Assembly: GCF_036898465.1 (NCBI RefSeq)
Contig: NZ_JARUMJ010000001.1
Coordinates: 2,046,001-2,110,000 of the forward strand
DNA from: Streptomyces sp. B21-105
GTDB taxonomy: Bacteria; Actinomycetota; Actinomycetes; Streptomycetales; Streptomycetaceae
Length of the DNA stretch: 64,000 bases
Reading direction: 5' to 3'
Position 1 is the first letter of the stretch. Each line of letters opens with the position of its first letter. Made by a program: the position numbers and the translations under genes. A model generated the notes under the pieces. That model searched no databases, was not told the origin of the DNA, and saw only the letters and a program-made list of their open reading frames with translations. This document shows positions 28,082-36,461 of the stretch, in pieces.

Positions 28082-28882
28082 CTACAGCGGGGTGACGTAC
28101 GCCCCGGAGATCCCGCCGTCCACGAGGAAGTCGGTGGCGTTGACGAACGAGGAGTCGTCGCTGGCCAGGAAGGCGACGGCGGCGGCGATCTCCTCGGCCT
28201 CGGCGAACCGGCCGACGGGGATGTGGACGAGGCGGCGGGCGGCCCGCTCGGGGTCCTTGGCGAACAGCTCCTGCAGCAGCGGGGTGTTGACCGGCCCGGG
28301 GCACAGGGCGTTCACGCGGATGCCCTCGCGGGCGAACTGCACGCCGAGTTCGCGGGACATGGCGAGGACGCCGCCCTTGGACGCCGTGTACGAGATCTGG
28401 GAGGTCGCCGCGCCCATCCGGGCCACGAAGGACGCGGTGTTGATGATGGAACCGCGGCCCTGTCGGCGCATGTAGGGGATGGCGGCCTTGCAGCACAGGT
28501 AGACGGAGGTCAGGTTGACCTCCTGGACGCGCCTCCAGGCCTCCAGGCCGGTCTCCAGGATGGAGTCGTCGTCGGGCGGGGAGATGCCCGCGTTGTTGAA
28601 GGCGACGTCCACGCTGCCGTAGGTGTCGTAGGCGGCCTGGAACAGCGCCTCGACCTGCTCGGGGTCGGTGACGTCGACCTTCACGAAGATCCCGCCGACC
28701 TCCTCGGCGGCCGCCTTGCCGCGGGTCTCGTCGACGTCGCCGCAGACGACGTGCGCGCCCTCCAAGGCGAGCCGGCGTGCGGCGGCGAGGCCGATGCCGC
28801 TGCCGGCGCCGGTGACGACGGCCGTGCGGCCGACCAGGCGGCGGCAGATGTTCTCGTCGGGCAGGGGGGTGGATGACGTCAC
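28082..28882 (-). CDS. SDR family oxidoreductase
   Basis: 266 residues, classical short-chain dehydrogenase: cofactor loop VVTGAGSGIGLAAARRLAL, NNAGIS, catalytic Ser in IINTASFVARMG, YxxxK as YTASKGG, and an Asp after the second strand (CGDVDE) indicating NAD preference. Its GTG start overlaps the aldehyde dehydrogenase stop (GTGA). Third gene of the glutamine-synthetase-like operon, probably acting on the aldehyde/alcohol intermediate of that pathway (inferred). Confidence 0.9.
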   Translation of the reverse strand: MTSSTPLPDENICRRLVGRTAVVTGAGSGIGLAAARRLALEGAHVVCGDVDETRGKAAAEEVGGIFVKVDVTDPEQVEALFQAAYDTYGSVDVAFNNAGISPPDDDSILETGLEAWRRVQEVNLTSVYLCCKAAIPYMRRQGRGSIINTASFVARMGAATSQISYTASKGGVLAMSRELGVQFAREGIRVNALCPGPVNTPLLQELFAKDPERAARRLVHIPVGRFAEAEEIAAAVAFLASDDSSFVNATDFLVDGGISGAYVTPL

Positions 28883-30339
28883 TGTGCGGGGCCCTCCGTG
28901 CTGATGAAGACGTTCTTGGTCTCGGTGAAGGCGGTCAGGGCGTCCGGACCCAGCTCACGGCCGACGCCGGACTGCTTGTAGCCCCCGAACGGGGTCCAGT
29001 AGCGGACGCTGGAGTGGGAGTTGACGGACAGGTTCCCGGCGCGCACGGCCCGTGAGACGCGCAGCGCGCGGCCGACGTCCCGGGTCCAGACGGAGCCGGA
29101 GAGGCCGTAGGGGGTGTCGTTGGCGAGCCGGACCGCGTCTGCCTCGTCGGTGAAGGGGAGCAGCACGGCGACGGGTCCGAAGATCTCCTCGCGGGCGGCC
29201 GCGGAGTCGGGCCGTTCGCCGGTGAGCACGGTCGGCGGGAACCAGAACCCGGGGCCTTCGGGGGCGCTGCCGCGCAGTGCCTGCGCGTCGTCCGGCACGA
29301 ACGACCGTACGCGGTCCACCTGCTGACGGGAGATCAGCGGCCCCATCCGGGTCGCCTCGTCGGCCGGGTCCCCGACCACCACCGCGGCCAGCTCGCGTGC
29401 CAGGTGGTCGGCGACCTCGTCGTACACCGACTCCTGGACGAGGATCCGGGTGCGGGCGCAGCAGTCCTGGCCGGAGTTGTCGAGGAAGGAGTACGGATCG
29501 ACGGCGGTCTTCAGGTCGGCGTCGGCGAACACGATGTTCGGGCTCTTGCCGCCGAGTTCCAGGGTGACCGGCTTGACTTGACGGGCGCAGCGCTCCATGA
29601 CCTCGCGGCCGGTGCGGGTGGAGCCGGTGAACACGATCTTCGCGGCGTCCGGGTGGTCGACGAGGGCCCGGCCGGCGATCGCGCCGTACCCCGGCAGCAC
29701 CTGGAAGAGATGCTCGGGCAGGCCTGCCTCCAGGGCGAGTTCGGCCAGCCGCAGGGCGGTGAGCGGGGTGGTCTCGGCGGGCTTGAGGACGACCGCGTTG
29801 CCCGCGGCGAGGGCGGGGAAGGCGCCCCAGGCGGCGATCGGCATGGGGAAGTTCCACGGGGCGATCACGCCGACCACGCCGAGCGGCTCGTGGAAGGTGA
29901 CGTTCCAGCCGCCGGGCACGGGGATCTGGCTGCCCAGGAGGCGCTCGACGCCGCCGGCCGCGTAGAACAGCAGGTCGCGGGCGTTGCCGGCCTCCCAGCG
30001 GGCGTTGCCGAGGAGGTGGCCGGCCTCGCGGACCTCGAGCAGGGCCAGGTCCTCGACGTGCGCGTCGACCACGTCGGCGAAGCGGCGCAGCAGGCGTGCG
30101 CGGTCGGCGGGGGCGGCCGCGGCCCAGGCGGTCTGCGCGGCGTCCGCCCGGGCGACCGCACGGTCCACGTCAGCCGCGTCGGCGGCCGGGACGACGGCGA
30201 CGACCTCCTCGGTGGCCGGGTTGAGTACGGTCAGCTCGTGCGGGGTCTGCTGGTGTGGAGACTGCTCGTGCGGAGACTGCTCGGGGGAACGGTCGTGCGG
30301 GGACCGCTCGTGCGGGTGGGACAAGGCGGGACCTTTCAC
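28879..30339 (-). CDS. Aldehyde dehydrogenase family protein
   Basis: 486 residues. The signatures are VIAPWNFPMPIA (cofactor), VTLELGGKSPN (catalytic Glu), NSGQDCCARTRILVQ (catalytic Cys) and EEIFGPVAVLLPF. It likely oxidises gamma-glutamyl aldehydes made from ethanolamine- or polyamine-type substrates. The GTG at 30339 overlaps the stop of glnA4 (GTGA). The N-terminus is an unusual hydrophilic tandem (PHERSPHDRS, SPHEQSPHQQTPHE) from a short DNA repeat around 30240-30320; a downstream start at LTVLNPATEE is possible. Confidence 0.9.
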   Translation of the reverse strand: MKGPALSHPHERSPHDRSPEQSPHEQSPHQQTPHELTVLNPATEEVVAVVPAADAADVDRAVARADAAQTAWAAAAPADRARLLRRFADVVDAHVEDLALLEVREAGHLLGNARWEAGNARDLLFYAAGGVERLLGSQIPVPGGWNVTFHEPLGVVGVIAPWNFPMPIAAWGAFPALAAGNAVVLKPAETTPLTALRLAELALEAGLPEHLFQVLPGYGAIAGRALVDHPDAAKIVFTGSTRTGREVMERCARQVKPVTLELGGKSPNIVFADADLKTAVDPYSFLDNSGQDCCARTRILVQESVYDEVADHLARELAAVVVGDPADEATRMGPLISRQQVDRVRSFVPDDAQALRGSAPEGPGFWFPPTVLTGERPDSAAAREEIFGPVAVLLPFTDEADAVRLANDTPYGLSGSVWTRDVGRALRVSRAVRAGNLSVNSHSSVRYWTPFGGYKQSGVGRELGPDALTAFTETKNVFISTEGPAQ

Positions 30340-31706
30340 AGACGTTCGAAGGAGCGGCGCAGCTCCCAGTCGGTGACCGCGGCGTCGAAGGCCTCGAGCT
30401 CGACGCGTGCCATGTTGCGGTAGTGGGCGACGACCTCCTCGCCGAAGGCGGCCAGTGCGATGGGGCTGGCCGACCAGAGCTCGGCGGCCTCGCGGAGCGT
30501 CGTGGGGACGTGCGCGTAGTCGCCGGCGTAGGCGTTGCCGGCGCAGACCTCTGGCAGCTCCAGCTTGTGCTCGATGCCGTACAGCCCGGCCGCGACCAGA
30601 CCGGCGACGGCGAGGTGCGGGTTGACGTCGCCGCCGGGGAGGCGGTTCTCGAAGCGCGTCGAGCGGCCGTGGCCGACGACCCGCAGCGCGCAGGTGCGGT
30701 TGTCGTGCCCCCATGCGACGGCGGTCGGGGCGAAGGAGCCGGGCTGGAACCGCTTGTAGGAGTTGATGTTGGGGGCGTAGAGGAGAGAGAAGTCGCGCAG
30801 GGCGGCCAGCTGTCCGGCGAGGAAGTGCCGCATGACCTCGGACATGCCTTCCGGGTCGTCGGCCGTGCCGGCCATCACGTTCGCGCCGTCCGCGTCGGTG
30901 AGCGAGAGGTGGATGTGGCAGGAGTTGCCCTCGCGCTCGTTGTACTTGGCCATGAAGGTGAGGGAGACGCCCTCCTGGGCGGCGATCTCCTTGGCGCCGG
31001 TCTTGTAGACGGCGTGCTGGTCGCAGGTGATCAGGGCCTCGTCGTAGCGGAACGCGATCTCGTGCTGGCCGGGGTTGCACTCCCCCTTGGCGGACTCGAC
31101 GGTGAGGCCGGCGCCGGCCATCTCGTTGCGGATGCGGCGCAGCAGCGGCTCGATGCGGCCGGTGCCGAGGACCGAGTAGTCGATGTTGTACTGGTTGGCC
31201 GGGGTGAGCCCGCGGTAGTTCGCGTCCCAGGCGGCCTCGTAGCTGTTCTTGAAGACGATGAACTCCAGCTCGGTGCCTACCTGGGCGGTGAAACCGTGCT
31301 CGGCGAGGCGCTCCAGCTGGCGGCGCAGGATCTGGCGCGGGGCGGCGACCACCGGCGAGCCGTCGTTCCAGGCGAGGTCGGCGATCAGCATCGCGGTGCC
31401 GGCGTTCCAGGGCACGCGGCGCAGGGTGGCCAGGTCGGGGTGCATCGCGAAGTCGCCGTAGCCGCGCTCCCAGGACGACATGGCGTACCCGTCGACGGTG
31501 TTCATCTCCGTGTCGACGGCGAGGAGGTAGTTGCAGCCCTCGGTGCCGTGCCGGAGCACCTCGTCGAGGAAGAATCCGGCGGCGAACCGTTTGCCCTGGA
31601 GCCGCCCCTGCATGTCGGGGAAGGCGAGGACGACGGTGTCGATCTCACCGCTCGCCACGAGGGCGCGCAGCTCCTCGACGCCGAGCGGGGGTGTGCGGTC
31701 TGCCAC
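30336..31706 (-). CDS. glnA4: GlnA4-type gamma-glutamylethanolamide synthetase (glutamine synthetase-like)
   Basis: 456 residues, GS fold: beta-grasp (TVVLAFPDMQGRLQGKRF), catalytic VGTELEFIVF, HEIAFRYDEAL, HIHLSL and FENRLPGGDVNPHLA. It lacks the C-terminal adenylylation tyrosine region of true GlnA. In S. coelicolor the homologue GlnA4 ligates glutamate to ethanolamine, the first step of ethanolamine nitrogen use; assignment here rests on similarity and synteny. GTG at 31706 has GAAGGAGG nine bases upstream. Coupled to ALDH and SDR downstream and divergent from a FadR/GntR regulator. Confidence 0.85.
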   Translation of the reverse strand: MADRTPPLGVEELRALVASGEIDTVVLAFPDMQGRLQGKRFAAGFFLDEVLRHGTEGCNYLLAVDTEMNTVDGYAMSSWERGYGDFAMHPDLATLRRVPWNAGTAMLIADLAWNDGSPVVAAPRQILRRQLERLAEHGFTAQVGTELEFIVFKNSYEAAWDANYRGLTPANQYNIDYSVLGTGRIEPLLRRIRNEMAGAGLTVESAKGECNPGQHEIAFRYDEALITCDQHAVYKTGAKEIAAQEGVSLTFMAKYNEREGNSCHIHLSLTDADGANVMAGTADDPEGMSEVMRHFLAGQLAALRDFSLLYAPNINSYKRFQPGSFAPTAVAWGHDNRTCALRVVGHGRSTRFENRLPGGDVNPHLAVAGLVAAGLYGIEHKLELPEVCAGNAYAGDYAHVPTTLREAAELWSASPIALAAFGEEVVAHYRNMARVELEAFDAAVTDWELRRSFERL

Positions 31707-31810
31707 GGGAAGGGCCTCCTTCGGCTGCCCGGCTCCCTCGTCTTCTTCGGGCGGGCCGGGAGCCATAAGGTATTGCGGAGAACCATTGCTTGGGAAGGGG
31801 GCGCGGCACG

Positions 31811-32545
31811 ATGTCGGTGGACGCTGACGGCGGACAGGACGACCGGCTGACAGCGGTGCTGCGGCCGGTGCGGGCCGGAAACGGCTTCGAGGAGGCGCTG
31901 GAGCAGATCCTCCAGGTCGTCCGGCTGGGTCTGGTGCCGGGCGGCGGACGGCTGCCGGCCGAGCGGGAGCTCGCGGAGCGGCTCGGGATCAGCCGGGTGA
32001 CGCTGCGCGAGGTGCTGAAGGTGCTGCAGGACCAGGGGCTCGTCGAGTCCCGTCGGGGCCGGTACGGCGGAACGTTCGTGCTGCCGCGCACGGACGCCGG
32101 CGGCGAGGACGAGCTGCGCAGGCGGATCGCGGAGACCGACGTCGAGGACGTGCTGCGGTTCCGCGAGGTGCTGGAGTCGGGCGCGGCGGGCCTGTGCGCG
32201 TCGCACGGTCTGACGGAAGAGCAGGGGCGTCGGCTGCGCGAGGCCCTCGCCGCCACCGGGAACGCGCCGCCGGCCGACTATCGTCGACTCGACACGATGT
32301 TCCATCTGACCCTCGCCGAGCTGTGCGGCTCCCCCTCGCTGACGGCGCGGTACGCGGCCGTGCGGGCCACCGTGAACGACCTGCTCGACTGCATCCCGTT
32401 GCTGGTGCGCAACCTGGAACACTCGCAGCGGCAGCACACCGCGGTGGTGGAGGCGGTGCTGGACGGGGACGCGGACGGCGCGCGGGAGATCATGCGGGAG
32501 CACTGCGCGGGCACAGCGGCCCTGCTCAGGGGCTTCCTGACCTGA
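31811..32545 (+). CDS. FadR/GntR family regulator
   Basis: 244 residues. Winged helix: LEQILQVVRLGLVPGGGRLP and GISRVTLREVLKVLQDQGLVESRRGR. FCD effector domain: RFREVLESGAAGLCA, HLTLAELCGSPSLT and EHCAGTAALLRGFL, including metal-binding-type His residues. ATG at 31811 is chosen for its AAGGGGG ribosome site. It is divergent from glnA4 (105 bases). The gap carries TATTGC/CATTGC half-sites at about 31768-31795 that could be its operator. Confidence 0.88.
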   Translation: MSVDADGGQDDRLTAVLRPVRAGNGFEEALEQILQVVRLGLVPGGGRLPAERELAERLGISRVTLREVLKVLQDQGLVESRRGRYGGTFVLPRTDAGGEDELRRRIAETDVEDVLRFREVLESGAAGLCASHGLTEEQGRRLREALAATGNAPPADYRRLDTMFHLTLAELCGSPSLTARYAAVRATVNDLLDCIPLLVRNLEHSQRQHTAVVEAVLDGDADGAREIMREHCAGTAALLRGFLT

Positions 32546-32577
32546 AGTGTGCCGGACAGCGAGCAAAGGTTCGAACG

Positions 32578-33387
32578 ATGTCCATTGAAGGTCGACCGGG
32601 AGAACGTATGACGGTGACGGGTCACGGCGCGAAGCCCCCGAACAGGCCGGGCGGGCCGGTCGGGTCGGGCGGGTCCGTCGGGTCGGGCGGGTCGGTCGGC
32701 AGGCCGCTGATCGGCGTGAGCACGTATCTGGAGCCCGGTACGCGCTGGCGGGTGTGGGAGTTGGAGGCGGCGCTGCTGCCCGCGGCGTATCCGAGGCTCG
32801 TCCAGCGGGCCGGCGGGCTGGCCGTGATGCTCCCGCCGGACGCGCCCGACCACGCGGCGGCGGCCGTGGCCCGCCTCGACGGTCTGGTCGTCGCGGGCGG
32901 CCCGGACGTCGATCCGGCCCGTTACGGCGCCGAACGCGATCCGCGCACCGGCCCGCCGGCTCCCGAGCGGGACGCGTGGGAGCTGGCCCTGATCGAGGCG
33001 GCGCTGGCGGCGGACGTCCCGCTGCTGGGCGTCTGCCGAGGCATGCAACTGCTGAACGTCGCCCTCGGCGGCACCCTGATCCAGCACCTCGACGGGCACG
33101 TCGAGGCCGAGGGCGTCTTCGGCGGCCACCCGGTCAAGCCGGTGCCGGGCACCCTGTACGGCGGGATCGTCGACGCGGAGGACGTGGTGCCGACCTATCA
33201 CCATCAGGCGGTGGACCGCCTCGGCGCGGGCCTCGTGCCGTCGGCGCACGCGGCGGACGGCACCGTGGAGGCCGTCGAACTGCCCTGTGCCGGGTGGGTC
33301 CTCGGGGTGCAGTGGCATCCGGAGATGGGCGACGACCTGCGGGTCGTGCGCGCCCTCGTGACGGCCGCGTCCCACCCCGCCGCCTGA
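32578..33387 (+). CDS. Class I glutamine amidotransferase / gamma-glutamyl amide hydrolase (PuuD-like)
   Basis: 269 residues. The nucleophile Cys is in PLLGVCRGMQLLNVALGG, and His/Glu are in VQWHPEM. GLVVAGGPDVDPARYG and PTYHHQAVDRLG match the peptidase C26 gamma-glutamyl-GABA hydrolase group, which fits cleavage of gamma-glutamyl intermediates of the neighbouring pathway. The N-terminus contains a Gly/Ser repeat (GSGGSVGSGGSVG). ATG at 32578 or ATG at 32608 (GGGAG five bases upstream) may be used. 33 bases after the regulator gene. Confidence 0.87.
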   Translation: MSIEGRPGERMTVTGHGAKPPNRPGGPVGSGGSVGSGGSVGRPLIGVSTYLEPGTRWRVWELEAALLPAAYPRLVQRAGGLAVMLPPDAPDHAAAAVARLDGLVVAGGPDVDPARYGAERDPRTGPPAPERDAWELALIEAALAADVPLLGVCRGMQLLNVALGGTLIQHLDGHVEAEGVFGGHPVKPVPGTLYGGIVDAEDVVPTYHHQAVDRLGAGLVPSAHAADGTVEAVELPCAGWVLGVQWHPEMGDDLRVVRALVTAASHPAA

Positions 33388-33523
33388 CGCCGCCCGCCAC
33401 CTCAGCCCGCCGCCTGAGCCCGCAGCCCCGCGCCGCCTTGTCTTGTCTTGTCTCGCGTCCGGCGCACGCCCGCGCCTCGCGCCCCGGACGTTTCGCCGGC
33501 GGACGCCTCGCCGCGCCCGCCCG

Positions 33524-34468
33524 TCAGCCTCGTGTCAGGGACAGCAGTTCGCGGGCCGGGCCGGTGGGGCGGTGGCCCGTCGGCCAGACGGCCCTGAGGT
33601 CCCGGGCCAGGGAGACTCCCTCGACCGGGATGCCGACGAGCCTGCGCAGCGCCAGTTCCTCGCCGACCGCCAGTTCGGAGAGGACGGCCGGCCCCGCCCC
33701 GCTCACCACGGCCGCCTTCACCGCCGTCGTCGAGGAGAGCTCGATCAGCGGGCGGGCCAGGCCGCCGAGGGCCGTGTCGAGGACCTGCCGGGTCCCGGAG
33801 CCCTTCTCCCGCAGGATCAGCGGCGTCGACGCCAGTTCGGCGGCGGGCAGCGGGCGCCGGCGGCGGGCCCACGGGTGCGCGGGCGCCGCGACCACGATGA
33901 GGCGGTCGTGGGCTATCACCGCGGAGTCCAGACCGGGCGGGACCGTGAGGCCCTCCACGAAGCCCAGGTCCGCCTCCCCGGCCAGCAGCCGCTCGGCGAC
34001 GGCCGCCGAGTTGCCCGCGTGCAGGGACACCGCGGTGTCCGGCCGGCCGGCGCGCAGGGCGAGCAGCCAGCCGGGCAGCAGATACTCGGCGATGGTCATG
34101 CTGGCCGCCACCCGCAGCCGGGAGTCGCGGCGGTCGCGCAGCGCCTGCGCGCCCGCGTCGAAGGCCTCCGCCGCATCGACGATCCGCCGCGCCCAGTCCG
34201 TCACCAGCGCGCCCGCGTCCGTCAGGCGGGAGCCGCGGGGCGACCGGTCCACCAGTGCCACGCCCAACTGGCGTTCCATGGACCGGATCCGGCTGCTCGC
34301 GGCCGGCTGGGTGATGCCGAGTTCGCGCGCGGCCGCGCCGAGGCTGCCCAGCCGGGCCACGGCCAGCAGCAGTTCCAACGCGCCCAGGTCCGGAACGCGG
34401 TGGGCGATCGAACCCCCGCCGCCGGGCCCTTGTTCCTGCGCGTCCCGCGCACCCACCGCACTCCCCAT
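33524..34468 (-). CDS. LysR family transcriptional regulator
   Basis: 314 residues. HTH: GALELLLAVARLGSLGAAAR, ELGITQPAASSRIRSMERQL. Effector domain: ADLGFVEGL and PLILREKGSGTRQVLD, reminiscent of CysB/CbbR-type ligand pockets. The first ~25 residues precede the HTH and may not be translated. No divergent gene is attached, so its target is unclear. Bases 34469-34605 show no ORF I would support. Confidence 0.87.
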   Translation of the reverse strand: MGSAVGARDAQEQGPGGGGSIAHRVPDLGALELLLAVARLGSLGAAARELGITQPAASSRIRSMERQLGVALVDRSPRGSRLTDAGALVTDWARRIVDAAEAFDAGAQALRDRRDSRLRVAASMTIAEYLLPGWLLALRAGRPDTAVSLHAGNSAAVAERLLAGEADLGFVEGLTVPPGLDSAVIAHDRLIVVAAPAHPWARRRRPLPAAELASTPLILREKGSGTRQVLDTALGGLARPLIELSSTTAVKAAVVSGAGPAVLSELAVGEELALRRLVGIPVEGVSLARDLRAVWPTGHRPTGPARELLSLTRG

Positions 34469-34605
34469 AAGCCTAGTTTATGTCCCCATAGAGTCATCGT
34501 CCCTGGTGGCGGCTGCCCGGCCCGGCGACCGTGAAGTCATGGTCACCGCCGCCCAGCCCCTGTTCGCCTGGGGCGTGGCCGCCGCGCACACCGTCCGCGG
34601 GCTGC

Positions 34606-35322
34606 TCAGCGGAGAACTGCTCGCAGCGCCCCGCCCAGCACCCGCGGCGCCTCGGCCAGTGACGGCCCGTACCACGTCAGGTGCCGTCCGCTGACCAGCG
34701 CGCAGGGCAGGCCGGGAAAGGCCTCCGGGCCGTCGTCGGCGGTGAAGCGATAGGGCTCGTCCGGCAGGACGACCAGGTCCGGGCGGGCGGCGAGCAGGTC
34801 CTCGACCGCGATCCGCGGGTAGCGCTCGCCGTGCCCGGAGTACACCTGGTGGACGCCCAGGCGGGCCAGCACGTCCCCGGCGAAGGTGTCGCGGCCCAGC
34901 ACCGTCCAGGGCCGGCGCCAGACCGGGACGACGGCCGTCCGGCGGGCGAGCGGCCCGGGCGCCGCCCACGCCTCCTCCGCCTCGGCGAGCCATCGCGGTC
35001 GCGCGGGTCCGCCGCATGCCCGGAGCACCCGAGAGAGCTCCCGGAAGGCCTGCGCGACGCTGCGGACGTCCGTGACCAGCACGTCGAGACCGGCCGCGCG
35101 CAGTGCCGCGAGGTCCGGCCGGCGGTTCTCCTCCTCGTTGGCGATCACCAGGTCGGGGGCGAGCGCGACGACGCGGCGCACGTCGGGATTCTTGGTGCCG
35201 CCGATCCGGGTGACGTCCAGGTCGGCCGGGTGGGTGCACCAGTCGGTGGCGCCGACCAGGGCGCCGGGCACGGTCACGGCCACCGCCTCGGTGAGCGACG
35301 GCACCAGCGAGACGACCCGCAC
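34606..35322 (-). CDS. Helical-backbone metal/cobalamin receptor protein (BtuF-like) without signal peptide
   Basis: 238 residues with the periplasmic-binding helical-backbone fold: MRVVSLVPSLTEAVAVTVPG, GATDWCTHPADL, RIGGTKNPDVRRVVALAPDL, LLAARPDLVVLPDEPY. No export signal or lipobox is present, so it is probably a cytoplasmic relative of unknown ligand. The start GTG shares one base with the stop of the XRE-cupin gene (TAGTG), so the two are cotranscribed. Confidence 0.8.
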   Translation of the reverse strand: MRVVSLVPSLTEAVAVTVPGALVGATDWCTHPADLDVTRIGGTKNPDVRRVVALAPDLVIANEEENRRPDLAALRAAGLDVLVTDVRSVAQAFRELSRVLRACGGPARPRWLAEAEEAWAAPGPLARRTAVVPVWRRPWTVLGRDTFAGDVLARLGVHQVYSGHGERYPRIAVEDLLAARPDLVVLPDEPYRFTADDGPEAFPGLPCALVSGRHLTWYGPSLAEAPRVLGGALRAVLR

Positions 35323-35924
35323 TACCGTTTGCGGCCGCGGTCGCGGTCGCGTACCGCCTCGATGTGCTCGGCCACGGCGACGACGATCACTCGGGTGTCC
35401 GGCTCGGTCGCCCGCCAGCGGTGCCGGACCCCGCCGGTGAGGTACAGGGTGTCGCCGCGGCCCAGCCGGTAGGCGCGCCCCTCCGCCTCGATCTCCACGG
35501 CGCCGTCGGCGACGTACATCAGCTGGTCGTTGCGGTACTGGAACTCGCGGCCCGCGTCATGGTCGCCGGTGAACTCGGAGGCGTGCATCTGGTGGTGCCC
35601 GCGGACCAGGGATCGCGAGCGCGGCTCCGGCTCCGGGACCAGACCGGCGCCGGTGCCCGGCTCGGTGACGTCGGCGCGGACGACGTCGACGCTGCACGCC
35701 GGGTCGGCGGCGGCGAGGAGTTCCACGGCGGTGGTGCGCAGCGCGTCGGCGACCTTCTCCAGGGAGCTGGTGCTGGGCCGCGCCCGGTCGTTCTCGATCT
35801 GGCTCAGGAACGGGACGGAGAGGCCGCTGCGCTCGGCCACGACGGCGAGGGTGAGCTCCAGGGAGCGGCGTCGGCGCCGCACGGCCGCGCCCACCCGCAG
35901 GGGCTGTTCTTTGTGGTCGCCCAT
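35322..35924 (-). CDS. XRE-cupin transcriptional regulator
   Basis: 200 residues. HTH: LTLAVVAERSGLSVPFLSQI followed by ENDRARPSTSSLEKVADALR. C-terminal cupin: HDAGREFQYRNDQLMYVADG, RLGRGDTLYLTGGVRHRWRA. ATG at 35924 has GGAGGGAG upstream. It heads a two-gene unit with the BtuF-like gene. Perfect 10-bp direct repeats about 70-90 bases upstream are its probable operator. Confidence 0.87.
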   Translation of the reverse strand: MGDHKEQPLRVGAAVRRRRRSLELTLAVVAERSGLSVPFLSQIENDRARPSTSSLEKVADALRTTAVELLAAADPACSVDVVRADVTEPGTGAGLVPEPEPRSRSLVRGHHQMHASEFTGDHDAGREFQYRNDQLMYVADGAVEIEAEGRAYRLGRGDTLYLTGGVRHRWRATEPDTRVIVVAVAEHIEAVRDRDRGRKR

Positions 35925-35993
35925 CGCTCCGGCTCCCTCCTTCGCTCGTCGGCGCGGTTTGTCCTCGGACACGTTCTCCGATGGTGCCTTAAA

Positions 35994-36015
35994 GAGTTCT
36001 CTGGTGAGTTCTCTG
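35994..36015. promoter_or_regulatory. Direct-repeat operator candidate upstream of the XRE-cupin gene
   Basis: GAGTTCTCTG occurs at 35994-36003 and again at 36006-36015, a 12-bp period placing both copies on nearly the same helix face. No other function is apparent in this upstream segment. Confidence 0.45.
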
Positions 36016-36273
36016 CACCCTACGCATGTTCGGCAAACCGTTTCACGGGCCTGCCACATCGACGGCGCCCGGCGTGACGGCCGACCTCACAGTTCACGCC
36101 AGCCGACATGACCCCAGGGGCCCCGGCGGGGAGGCCCGCCCGGCGGTCTACCGGTTCAATGCGCGGGCGGCCGCCCGTGTTCCCGCCCGTCCCCGGTCCG
36201 GGGAGAGCCGGTCCTGGTCTGAGCGTAGCGCTCCGTGGTTGGCCGGATCCATGCCGTGGACGAACCCGGACCA

Positions 36274-36351
36274 CGTGGTCGTGCCGGCACGACCACGCCT
36301 CCACCACGACACGACCACGGCACGACCGCGCCTGCACCACGACACGAGGGA
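36274..36351. repeat. 24-bp perfect palindrome fused to a 33-bp tandem repeat in a long non-coding gap
   Basis: CGTGGTCGTGCC (36274-36285) is followed directly by its reverse complement GGCACGACCACG (36286-36297). From 36286 a 33-bp unit (GGCACGACC-CGCCT-CACCACGACACGA) repeats twice, 36286-36318 and 36319-36351, with three substitutions near the middle and ends. The gap 35925-36461 otherwise shows only an inverted repeat at 36114-36144 (GGGGCCCCGGCGGG/CCCGCCCGGC) and no convincing ORF. Confidence 0.8.
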
Positions 36352-36461
36352 CGGGCCGGGCCGACGCGCTGCCGCATGCCTTCGCCTGCGGGAACGGGCC
36401 GGGCTTCCACGCACCATCGGCAGCGCATGCCCGCCGGTCGGCGGGGCCTTCGTGCGGCATG

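Noticed and set aside
34469..34605. Possible divergent gene for LysR (open + frame ending 34694)
   Set aside because: No ribosome site or domain; ends inside the BtuF-like gene on the other strand.
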